Shown: positions 1 through 6,587 of the stretch, piece after piece | How the letters are laid out: each line of letters starts with the position of its first letter | How positions within the stretch are numbered: the stretch's first letter is position 1 | From: an uncultured bacterium | GTDB taxonomy: Bacteria > Patescibacteriota > Minisyncoccia > Phycocordibacterales > CAIZLB01 | Direction: 5' to 3' | Length of the DNA stretch: 10,454 bases | NCBI GenBank assembly: GCA_903864515.1 | Contig: CAIPFZ010000022.1 | Location: 1-10,454, forward strand | Made by a program: the position numbers and the translations under genes | Notes under the pieces: model-generated | What the model saw: only the letters and a program-made list of their open reading frames with translations | What the model was told of the DNA's origin: nothing | Database searches by the model: none

Positions 1-26
1 AAAAATTTATTAATTAATTAAAAAAT

Positions 27-992
27 ATGAAAAATAAAAAAACAAAGATGATTAAAGGATTGACTTTAAGCCTAGTCCTTTCATTTGCATTTCTTCCAAT
101 CTCTTCTGATGCTGCAACAACGACTCCATCTATTAGATCAAAAATACAAGCTCGGCCAACTTTGACAGCTACAGATAATGGAACGTCTACGCTTCGTTCT
201 AAGGGGTTAAGGGCGGCTTCAGTGGCTTCTTCAACAAAAAATGTTAAGGAGGTGAAGCTTGCTAAGAATATTGAGGATGCAATAACAAAAGCTGATAAAG
301 AAATAACAAAAAGAATTGAAAGCTTGAATGATACTATAGAAAAAGTTTCAGAGATGAAGAATGTATCTGAAACAGAAAAGGCTTCTATAAAATCTGATGT
401 TCAATCAGAAATAACAAAGCTAGAGGCTCTGAAATCAAAAATAAATTCAGATACAGATTTGGCTACAATTAAAAAAGATTTATCTTCAATTACAACAGGT
501 TCAAGAATTTATATGTTGGTTATTCCTAGAATTAATATTCTAGCTTCAGCTGACAAGGTAAATACCATTGGAACAATGCTTGAGACTATGTCAGAAAAAT
601 TGATAACAAGAATTGAAGAATTGAAGAATTCTGGAACAGACACAGCATCTGCAGAGACGGCTATTGTTGATATAACAAAGAAAATATCAAGTGCGAAAAG
701 TGAAGCACTAACAGCAAAGACTTCTATTGAGGATTTGACACCAGACAATGGTGATAAGGCAAAAATTGAATCAAATAATGTTAGCCTTAAATCTGCTAGA
801 GATAATATCAAAACAGCTAATCAAGATTTGGATGACGCTAGAAAGTTGGTGGCATCAATCAATGCTTTTTTGAAGTCTCCTGAGAAAGGATTTAATAAGG
901 TTGAGAAAAAAGTAGAGAAAAAGGTAGAGAAAAAAGATGTGAAAAGTACAAAAGCAAAACCTGCTAGTGTAAAGAAAAATCAAGACAGATAG
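27..992 (+). CDS. secreted coiled-coil protein, conserved CPR-type hypothetical
   Basis: The 321-aa product starts with a Sec signal peptide: basic n-region (residues 1-10), hydrophobic core (about 11-24) and a likely cleavage after Ser-Asp-Ala at 27-29. A Ser/Thr-rich linker follows. Residues ~75-155 and ~180-285 are charged heptad-like helices, split by a hydrophobic stretch (~160-172, IYMLVIPRINIL). The C-terminus is Lys-rich, with three VEKK repeats. From memory, the layout 'ADKEI..RI.SLN', 'DTDLATIKKDL', 'SRIYMLVIPRI' is shared by a family of exported proteins common in CPR genomes; its function is unknown to me. ATG at 27 was chosen because it gives a full n-region; an in-frame ATG at 48 would also leave a usable signal peptide. 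No Shine-Dalgarno is seen. An outside-the-membrane, perhaps wall-associated, structural role is inference only. Confidence 0.85.
   Translation: MKNKKTKMIKGLTLSLVLSFAFLPISSDAATTTPSIRSKIQARPTLTATDNGTSTLRSKGLRAASVASSTKNVKEVKLAKNIEDAITKADKEITKRIESLNDTIEKVSEMKNVSETEKASIKSDVQSEITKLEALKSKINSDTDLATIKKDLSSITTGSRIYMLVIPRINILASADKVNTIGTMLETMSEKLITRIEELKNSGTDTASAETAIVDITKKISSAKSEALTAKTSIEDLTPDNGDKAKIESNNVSLKSARDNIKTANQDLDDARKLVASINAFLKSPEKGFNKVEKKVEKKVEKKDVKSTKAKPASVKKNQDR
900..935 (+). repeat. three tandem 12-bp repeats encoding VEKK
   Basis: Three consecutive 12-bp units (900-911, 912-923, 924-935; consensus GTAGAGAAAAAA) encode Val-Glu-Lys-Lys three times near the end of the secreted coiled-coil protein. 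Copies differ at one or two bases, as expected of a short tandem expansion that has begun to drift. Copy number probably varies between strains. Confidence 0.8.
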
Positions 993-1046
993 TTGTATTG
1001 TTTAGTTTCTACCTAAGGTTTAAAAAAAGGGGAGAGCTTAGAAAAG

Positions 1047-1085
1047 TGTCTAGTTTGGAAATTCCAGACTAGGCATTTTTGTTTG
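1047..1085 (+). terminator. intrinsic terminator after the secreted coiled-coil gene
   Basis: A hairpin at 1047-1075 has a stem of about 12 bp (TGTCTAG... pairing with ...CTAGGCA) and a tight A/T loop. A T-rich tail follows at 1076-1084. Two imperfect positions are G-U pairs on the + strand, which fits a + strand RNA. It ends only 13 bp before the -10 of the next gene. Confidence 0.8.
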
Positions 1086-1094
1086 CTGATTTGG

Positions 1095-1103
1095 TGGTAT
1101 AAT
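1095..1103 (+). promoter_or_regulatory. extended -10 promoter of the membrane-anchored protein gene
   Basis: TGGTATAAT matches the extended -10 form TGnTATAAT. The hexamer ends 6 nt before the ATG at 1110, so transcription would start at or next to the start codon and give a leaderless message. No convincing -35 at 17 bp is seen; that position lies in the terminator T-tract. Confidence 0.65.
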
Positions 1104-1109
1104 TGAAGA

Positions 1110-1697
1110 ATGGAAAAACAAAACAAGAAATCTACCAAGATAATAATAGTTATTGTAATTTTGATTATAATAGGTGTTGTCTTTTATGTGTTTGTGGACA
1201 GTAGAGGTTCACAGCAGGGTAAATTTGCAAATATTGATAATAGTGCAACTAGTACTAAGAATGTTAATTTTGACCCACTAAACTTTACATACGTTCTTGA
1301 AGATGAAAAGGTTACGCTGACTGATGGTGTTTCAACTCAAGATATTGTTCCAGGCTCTGCGGAAAAGCTTGAGACAACTGTTTTTGAAAAACCTGCAATT
1401 GGAGATTTAAATAAGGACAACAAGAATGATTCATCACTATTGCTTGTACAAGATTCTGGAGGAACTGGCCTGTTCTTTTATTTAGTAGCTGTGGTCTCTG
1501 ATGTGGGTGTAGTTAAAAATACAAACTCCATTTTCATTGGGGACAGAATAGATCCTGTAAGTATATTAATTGAAAATGGAAAAATAAAGCTTAGCTTTAT
1601 TGATAGGGGCACAGATGAACCAATGACAGCAGAGCCTACAATTAAAATTACAAAATATTTTGAGGTTAAGAATAATATTTTGATGGAAGTTAAATAG
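1110..1697 (+). CDS. membrane-anchored extracytoplasmic protein, conserved hypothetical
   Basis: The 195-aa protein has a Lys-rich cytoplasmic tail (1-10), one very hydrophobic helix (11-28) and an outside domain. The domain carries a Ca-loop-like run at 99-107 (Asp99, Asn101, Asp103, Asp107), then GGTGLFFYLVAV (117-128), GDRI (144-147) and DRGTDEP (165-171). From memory, the pattern 'DLN.D...D...L..Q..GG.G.FFYLVA.....GDRI.P......I...F.DR...EPMT..P' recurs in a family of extracytoplasmic proteins in CPR and other bacteria, with no assigned reaction. There is no lipobox. The start is fixed by the -10 six nt upstream. No terminator is evident before the DUF167 gene 53 nt downstream, so the two may share a transcript. 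Ca binding is inferred from residue spacing only. Confidence 0.8.
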   Translation: MEKQNKKSTKIIIVIVILIIIGVVFYVFVDSRGSQQGKFANIDNSATSTKNVNFDPLNFTYVLEDEKVTLTDGVSTQDIVPGSAEKLETTVFEKPAIGDLNKDNKNDSSLLLVQDSGGTGLFFYLVAVVSDVGVVKNTNSIFIGDRIDPVSILIENGKIKLSFIDRGTDEPMTAEPTIKITKYFEVKNNILMEVK

Positions 1698-1750
1698 TTA
1701 TTAATCCTTGTTCTAAATAACAACAGCTCTATTGAGGCTTGATACCCCTA

Positions 1751-1975
1751 ATGCTTATACATGTAAAAATTAAACCAGATTCAAAAGATGATAAAATCGT
1801 AGAAAAAAACGAGACCAGTTTTATTGTTTACGTTAAAGAACCAGCTGAGGATAATAGAGCAAATAAAAGATTAATTGAGCTTATTGCTCAAAGATTTGAT
1901 ATCGTAAAATCAAAAGTAAAAATTGTAACAGGGCATCATGCTCCTTCTAAAATATTAGATATACTAATCCCGTAA
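1751..1975 (+). CDS. DUF167 (YggU family) small protein
   Basis: This 74-aa protein fits the size and layout of the DUF167/YggU family: an N-terminal strand with IKPDSK (7-12), a strand IVYVKEPA (25-32), the family hallmark RANKRLIELIA (36-46) that replaces the usual 'gkAN..Li..la', and a C-terminal strand VKIVTGHHAPSK (56-67), equivalent to 'v.i..G..sr.K'. The molecular role of the family is unknown. ATG at 1751 was preferred over an in-frame TTG at 1739 because the domain begins right at it. A GAGG at 1734-1737 lies 13 nt upstream, rather far for a ribosome site. The last 12 nt overlap the 3' end of the convergent metal ATPase gene. Confidence 0.85.
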   Translation: MLIHVKIKPDSKDDKIVEKNETSFIVYVKEPAEDNRANKRLIELIAQRFDIVKSKVKIVTGHHAPSKILDILIP

Positions 1976-3877
1976 CGCTCGCAATGCGTTCAATATAACC
2001 AACACATCAATAACTTCTTGAAGTAGTGCGCCTGAAATTGGTTTGATGTATCCAAGTAGAGCAAAGATCATTGCAATTATGCTCAGTCCCATTCCGATGA
2101 AAATAGATTCAAAAGCGATTCTCATTGTCTTTTGACTAATATTAGTTAGCTCCAGTATTTTAGCGGTATTATCAGATGTAATTATAGCATCTGCTGTATC
2201 AGTTGATGTGGTGGAACCATGATATCCTAATGCAACTCCAACAGTAGCTCTTCCAATTGCTGGAGCGTCATTGACTCCATCGCCAATCATAATAACTTTC
2301 TTGCCTTCTTGTTCGTACTTCTGTACTAAATTCATTTTATTTTCTGGTAAGCAATTAGCAACAACGCTAGAGAACCCTAATTCCTTTCCAATTTTATTTG
2401 CCCGCTCTTCAGTGTCACCAGTTACTAATACAATCTCTGCGCCAGTCTCTTTTATCTTTGTAAGAATAGACGCTATGTCATCTCTAATTTTATCTTCAAA
2501 AATGATTAGAGCAACAGCTGTATTTTCTATTCCAATGTAAACTACCATTTCACCTCTATTCTTAGCCTGATTCTCGATACTCCTTGCCTCAGGCCCAATG
2601 TTTATTCCAGTAGATTGTAAGTATGATCCACTACCATCGGTAACTTTAATTTCTCTATCTCCCATTTTTATCAATCCATTAATTCCTTTTCCAAGAACCT
2701 CTTCAAATTTTTCAGGAATAAATAAATCTAACTTCTTGTCATTTGCAAATGACACAATACTTTCAGAAAGAATGTGGGTAGAGAATTGTTCAATTGAAGC
2801 AGAGAGTGCAAGAATTTTATCTTCTGATAAATTATTCAATCCTCCTGCTGTATTATTTAGAATAATAATCTCCTTAACCTTAGGTGTTCCAAATGTTAGC
2901 GTTCCAGTTTTGTCAAAAAAGAAAGAATGAGCTTTTGTTATATTCTCAAACACTCCGCCATGCTTTACAATGATTCCTTTTTTTGCAGAGCGACTCATTC
3001 CAGCAATGAATGCAATGGGTGCAGCAAGAATAAGAGGGCAAGGGGTTGCAACAACTAGAACGGCAACAACTAATTTTGGATCAATAAACCATGCGATACT
3101 AGCAATTACAAAAGTTATTGCTGTGAATATTAAACTGAACTTATTAGCTATCCTGACGGTTGGAGCTTTCTTTTCCTGAGCTTTTTCAACTAGCCTAATT
3201 ATTGATGAGAATGTACTCTGTTCATGATTGGTTGTAGTCTTAATATAAATTATGTCTATAGTATTAATACTTCCACTCCATATTTTTGAACCCATCTTGA
3301 CGTCTCTTGGCATTGGTTCACCTGTAATCATTGATTCATCAATCGATGATATTCCAGATACAACCACTCCATCAACCGGTGTAACTTCACCTCGTTTAAT
3401 CATTAACGTATCACCAACATTTATTTCTTGAACAGTAATGTCTTCAAATTCACTATTTTCCGCTATTTCTGCCGTTTCCATATCTGCCTTTTTGCCCAGT
3501 TGGCTTTTTACTCTATGCGCTTTGGTTGGTGCAAATCTCAAGAGATTCTCTAATGCGCTTTTTGCTTTACCTTCTGCATATTTTTCCAATGACTCACCAC
3601 CTGAGAGCATTAATAATATTATTCCTCCTGCAATATGCTCACCTATAACAACAGTAGAAATAATAGCTACAAGTGCAATCAAATCTACACCAAATTGCTT
3701 TCTGTAAGTTGAGAGAGCGATATTGTAAAGTGTGGGAAGAGTACCTAATATTGTTATATAAAGTATTAGCCTTTCAATGTAAGCACCTATTCCTGTGGTC
3801 CTAAATATAACGTAGGTGATTAAAGCAAGGAGAATAACTACAGCAATCAGGGTATTTAGATTTATATATTTTTTCAT
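1964..3877 (-). CDS. P1B-type heavy-metal-translocating ATPase, TPC class
   Basis: The 637-aa membrane pump moves a transition metal at the cost of ATP. Visible landmarks: N-terminal helices (~8-26, 34-52, 62-92), actuator domain with ITGEP (184-188), metal-site helix with Thr-Pro-Cys (278-280) and Pro287, phosphorylation motif DKTGT with Asp322, TGD (486-488), hinge GDGVND (532-537), and a final helix with Gln620, Glu621, Asp624 and Asn630. No N-terminal Cys-x-x-Cys metal domain is present. TPC(x)6P resembles the P1B-5 subclass, for which nickel has been proposed; metal identity here is uncertain. The His of the P1B 'HP' motif is kept (His368), but the next residue is Ile. Start at 3877 lies 14 nt after a TAAAAT -10 candidate on the same strand; there is no Shine-Dalgarno. 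Confidence 0.93.
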   Translation of the reverse strand: MKKYINLNTLIAVVILLALITYVIFRTTGIGAYIERLILYITILGTLPTLYNIALSTYRKQFGVDLIALVAIISTVVIGEHIAGGIILLMLSGGESLEKYAEGKAKSALENLLRFAPTKAHRVKSQLGKKADMETAEIAENSEFEDITVQEINVGDTLMIKRGEVTPVDGVVVSGISSIDESMITGEPMPRDVKMGSKIWSGSINTIDIIYIKTTTNHEQSTFSSIIRLVEKAQEKKAPTVRIANKFSLIFTAITFVIASIAWFIDPKLVVAVLVVATPCPLILAAPIAFIAGMSRSAKKGIIVKHGGVFENITKAHSFFFDKTGTLTFGTPKVKEIIILNNTAGGLNNLSEDKILALSASIEQFSTHILSESIVSFANDKKLDLFIPEKFEEVLGKGINGLIKMGDREIKVTDGSGSYLQSTGINIGPEARSIENQAKNRGEMVVYIGIENTAVALIIFEDKIRDDIASILTKIKETGAEIVLVTGDTEERANKIGKELGFSSVVANCLPENKMNLVQKYEQEGKKVIMIGDGVNDAPAIGRATVGVALGYHGSTTSTDTADAIITSDNTAKILELTNISQKTMRIAFESIFIGMGLSIIAMIFALLGYIKPISGALLQEVIDVLVILNALRALRD

Positions 3878-3891
3878 GGTATTTAGTCATT

Positions 3892-3897
3892 ATTTTA
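3892..3897 (-). promoter_or_regulatory. candidate -10 of the metal ATPase gene
   Basis: On the - strand this reads TAAAAT (5 of 6 to TATAAT), 14 nt before the ATPase start, which would give a leader of about 7 nt. No clear -35 lies at 16-18 bp. It shares the 78-bp divergent region with the pyrG promoter. Confidence 0.35.
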
Positions 3898-3914
3898 CAA
3901 CTTATTTGGGGATT

Positions 3915-3943
3915 TTGCATTAGCTGGTAAAAGATATTAGAAT
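3915..3943 (+). promoter_or_regulatory. candidate pyrG promoter
   Basis: TTGCAT (3915-3920) is followed after 17 bp by TAGAAT (3938-3943; 5 of 6 to the -10 consensus). The -10 ends 12 nt before the pyrG ATG, so the leader would be only about 6 nt and has no Shine-Dalgarno sequence. Confidence 0.5.
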
Positions 3944-3955
3944 AAAGAGAAACAC

Positions 3956-5689
3956 ATGACTAATACAAAAACAACAAAATCAGAAAAGAAATCAAAAGGG
4001 GGTATAAAATCAGATAAGAATAAGACGGATAAAAAGATCAAATCAGAAAAGAATAGTCATAAGTATATATTCGTAATTGGAGGAGTAATGTCAGGAGTTG
4101 GAAAGGGAATTACCACCTCATCCATCGGAACAATTCTTGAAGCTAAGGGATACAAGATAAATATAATGAAAGTAGATCCGTATCTAAACGTAGATGCGGG
4201 TACAATGAACCCCACTGAACACGGTGAGGTTTTTGTTATGAACTCAGGACTAGAGACTGATCAAGATATGGGAAATTATGAGAGGTTCTTGAATAGATCT
4301 CTTGAAAAAGAAGATTATATGACTTCTGGAATGGTTTATAAGTATGTTATAGATAAAGAGCGTGCACTTGGATTTGGTGGACGATGTATTGATGCTGACA
4401 ATATCCGCGATGAAATTGTTACAAGATATGAATCTTCTGCAAAGAAAAATCAATCAGATATTACAGTTGTTGAGATTGGGGGAACTGTTGGAGATTATCA
4501 AAACGTTATGTTTATTGAAGCGGCACGTGTGATGAAGCTAAGGCACCCAAGAGATGTCGTTTTTGTTATGGTTTCTTATATGCCAATACCAAATAAAATT
4601 GGCGAGATGAAAAGTAAGCCAACACAGAATGCAATTAAGCAATTAAACTCATATGGAGTACATGCTGATTTTATTATCGCAAGAAGTGAATTGCCAGTTG
4701 ACAAGAAGCGTAAGGAAAAGATTGCTTTTGCTTGTAACGTTCCAGTTGAGAATATAATTTCAGCACCAGACATTGATAGTATTTACGATGTGCCTGTAAA
4801 CTTTGAAAAAGATCAACTTGGAGAAATGATAACTAGAGCGCTCTCTCTTCCTCATAAAATTACTAACATGAGAGGATGGAAAGGCTTTATTACAAATGTG
4901 AGTAAGGCAAAGGAAGTGTCTTCACGTGAAGTTAAAATTGCGGTAGTTGGAAAGTATTTTGATTCAGGTGATTTTGTTTTTTCTGATGCTTATGTTTCTG
5001 TTATTGAAGCTATTAAGTTTTCTGCATATAAATTGGGCGTAAAGGCGAAGTTGTCTTGGTTGAATTCTAAGGATTTTGAGAAGGATCCAAAAAAGATTAA
5101 TGAATTAAAGGAATATGATGGAATAATTGTACCAGGGGGTTTTGGTAATTCTGGAATAGAGGGTCTTATTAAGACAATAGAGTTTGCTAGGGTAAACAAG
5201 ATTCCATATTTTGGACTTTGTTATGGAATGCAACTCCTTGTTATTGAATACGCTAGAAATATCCTAGGATGGAAGGATGCTAATACAGCAGAGATAAATC
5301 CTGATTCAAGTCATTTGGTTATTGATATAATGCCAGATCAGAAGATTAAACTAGACAATGGTCATTACGGCGCTTCAATGCGCCTTGGAGCCTACGGGGC
5401 TATCATAGAGAAGGGTACTGTGGCTTATAAGGCATATGGGAAGACGGAGATTAGCGAGAGACATAGACATAGATATGAAGTTAATCCATTGTTTGTGGAT
5501 GAGATAAAATCAGCTGGATTGGTATTTTCTGGAAAATCACCAAATGGAAAATTAATGGAAATTGCTGAACTTCCAAAGGATAAACACCCATTCTTTTTGG
5601 GTACACAATTTCACCCGGAGTTTCTAGCTAGACCTCTTGATCCACACCCTCTATTTACTGAATTTTTTAAAGCAATATTAGAATTGTAG
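3956..5689 (+). CDS. pyrG: CTP synthase (glutamine-hydrolysing), with Lys-rich N-terminal extension
   Basis: Makes CTP from UTP, ATP and glutamine in the cytoplasm, the last step of pyrimidine nucleotide synthesis. The 577-aa product has the synthetase domain (~37-305): GGVMSGVGKG P-loop region (42-51), MKVDPYLNVDAGTMNP (71-86), ETDQDMGNYERF (100-111), VEIGGTVGD (172-180) and KPTQ (221-224). A class I glutamine amidotransferase domain (~325-577) follows: GGFGNSGIEG (395-403), nucleophile Cys422 in GLCYGMQ, RHRHRYEVN (502-510), and His553/Glu555 in FHPEF. Residues 1-36 are an extra Lys/Ser-rich tail absent from the usual ~545-aa enzyme; no in-frame start exists closer to the domain, so the tail appears genuine. 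Compared with the E. coli enzyme as I recall it, the VIPHIT segment is replaced by IDADNI (145-150), and His in GHYERF and TQHS is Asn here (107, 225). Confidence 0.96.
   Translation: MTNTKTTKSEKKSKGGIKSDKNKTDKKIKSEKNSHKYIFVIGGVMSGVGKGITTSSIGTILEAKGYKINIMKVDPYLNVDAGTMNPTEHGEVFVMNSGLETDQDMGNYERFLNRSLEKEDYMTSGMVYKYVIDKERALGFGGRCIDADNIRDEIVTRYESSAKKNQSDITVVEIGGTVGDYQNVMFIEAARVMKLRHPRDVVFVMVSYMPIPNKIGEMKSKPTQNAIKQLNSYGVHADFIIARSELPVDKKRKEKIAFACNVPVENIISAPDIDSIYDVPVNFEKDQLGEMITRALSLPHKITNMRGWKGFITNVSKAKEVSSREVKIAVVGKYFDSGDFVFSDAYVSVIEAIKFSAYKLGVKAKLSWLNSKDFEKDPKKINELKEYDGIIVPGGFGNSGIEGLIKTIEFARVNKIPYFGLCYGMQLLVIEYARNILGWKDANTAEINPDSSHLVIDIMPDQKIKLDNGHYGASMRLGAYGAIIEKGTVAYKAYGKTEISERHRHRYEVNPLFVDEIKSAGLVFSGKSPNGKLMEIAELPKDKHPFFLGTQFHPEFLARPLDPHPLFTEFFKAILEL
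3976..4053 (+). repeat. three 15-bp repeats within the pyrG N-terminal extension
   Basis: Near-identical copies of AAAATCAGAAAAGAA occur at 3976-3990, 4006-4020 and 4039-4053. Each encodes Lys-Ser-(Glu/Asp)-Lys-(Lys/Asn) in the same frame. This suggests the basic tail of CTP synthase grew by duplication of a short unit. Confidence 0.7.
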
Positions 5690-5737
5690 TTTGTGTTAAT
5701 TAATGATACCATTCTTGACGAATTGGGTTCTTTGAGC

Positions 5738-5800
5738 GCCTGTTTGGCTGTGCCTTTTGGAATATGATATATGTGTTTCAAAAGGTACAGCTAACCAGGT
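5738..5800 (+). ncRNA. 63-nt near-perfect hairpin between pyrG and the next gene
   Basis: 5738-5766 can pair with 5772-5800 around a 5-nt loop (5767-5771): 29 positions, 21 Watson-Crick, 7 G-U and one mismatch (T5743/C5795). All the wobbles are G-U on the + strand and would be A-C on the - strand, so the structure fits a + strand RNA. No T-tract follows, so it is not an ordinary intrinsic terminator. The 3' arm overlaps a second possible hairpin (5788-5809, CAGCTA/TAGCTG), and the two cannot form together. It could be a pyrG 3' stabiliser or processing site, a leader element of the 5849 gene, a small RNA or a relic element. The type 'ncRNA' is a best fit, not proven. Confidence 0.5.
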
Positions 5801-5848
5801 AGGTAGCTGTCGCTGGAATAATTAAACGACAACTATTAATAATTGACT

Positions 5849-6424
5849 ATGAAAAAATACGTTAGGGACTATTTTAAGGATGGTGGGGAGCGATCCTTAT
5901 TCATGCTGAGGTTTTTCATTTGGACTGCCCAAAAGCTGGGTCTTATGGATAGATTACAAAGACATGAATTATTCTCTGGTGAAGGTAGCTCACTAAAATT
6001 TGATTTTGAGAAATTCACCGGTTCTCTGGAGATAATTTGGAGTGTGCTGCCAGATGAGAAGGCTGGACATTGGCGTATAACTTGCACGAGTTTTGCCGGT
6101 CCACCTCGTCAAACAATGTGCACTATCGATTTGTTCGTTAGTGGTCCAAATGTAGATTATCCAAACGTTTGGGGTTGTGTCATTGATCCCTTGTGTGTCC
6201 CCACGGAAGTGGAGCAGCGTGCAAAACTGGACTTCATTGGCTTATCATTCTTGGATGGTCGTCTGGCTGTACGGGGTGACGCCAATAGTCCTGAATGGAA
6301 AAAGACAGTATCTGCCATGACGCTTATGTTCATGCCCGGCATGTTTATTGAGGAGGGTTTAGGGATTGTATCTTTGGATCTGAATCCTGTCAGATTTGTA
6401 CAACCATCAAAAGGAACTAGATAG
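5849..6424 (+). CDS. hypothetical protein, GC-rich accessory gene
   Basis: I do not recognise this 191-aa protein. It begins with a basic, aromatic N-terminus (KKYVRDYFK, FMLRFFIWTAQKLGLMDRL) that could be an amphipathic helix. The rest reads as mixed beta strands with four spaced Cys (in ITCTSF, MCTIDLF, WGCVID, PLCVP) and a weakly hydrophobic MTLMFMPGMFIEEGLGIV near the end. There is no clear signal peptide or membrane helix. ATG at 5849 was preferred to a TTG two codons upstream (5843). Base use differs from its neighbours: two 60-nt stretches I counted give about 52% GC, against about 38% for one in pyrG, which suggests a later arrival. It stands alone, between the long hairpin and a strong terminator. 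A -10-like TATTAAT lies at 5834-5840. Confidence 0.75.
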   Translation: MKKYVRDYFKDGGERSLFMLRFFIWTAQKLGLMDRLQRHELFSGEGSSLKFDFEKFTGSLEIIWSVLPDEKAGHWRITCTSFAGPPRQTMCTIDLFVSGPNVDYPNVWGCVIDPLCVPTEVEQRAKLDFIGLSFLDGRLAVRGDANSPEWKKTVSAMTLMFMPGMFIEEGLGIVSLDLNPVRFVQPSKGTR

Positions 6425-6516
6425 TAATTTAACCTTGGTCAACCTAGACTTATTTACTTGCGTTCACGCTCACTATTCACCTCAGACGTTAAAACAAACC
6501 TCACACAAACAGAGAA

Positions 6517-6553
6517 GGCCTCGCCATCTCTTGGTGGTGAGGTCTTTCTTTTG
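6517..6553 (+). terminator. strong intrinsic terminator of the 5849-6424 gene
   Basis: GGCCTCGCCATC (6517-6528) pairs with GGTGGTGAGGTC (6533-6544) around a TCTT tetraloop: 12 pairs, three of them G-U on the + strand. TTTCTTTTG follows. The wobble direction and tail both point to + strand use. Weaker action on the convergent PAP2_C transcript is possible. Confidence 0.88.
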
Positions 6554-6587
6554 TCTATTTTTATATAAATCTATAATTGGTTGATAA

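Noticed and set aside
2271..3707. Several + strand ORFs opposite the metal ATPase.
   Set aside because: They are antisense shadows of a gene with every P1B motif intact; none shows a domain of its own.
5738..5800. Reading the long hairpin as a simple intrinsic terminator of pyrG.
   Set aside because: The stem is much longer than needed and no T-run follows on the + strand.
6396..6584. 62-codon + strand ORF running through the end of the 5849 gene into its terminator.
   Set aside because: It overlaps the real gene in another frame, its N-terminal half is the 3' UTR, and it covers the terminator hairpin. Composition is not protein-like.
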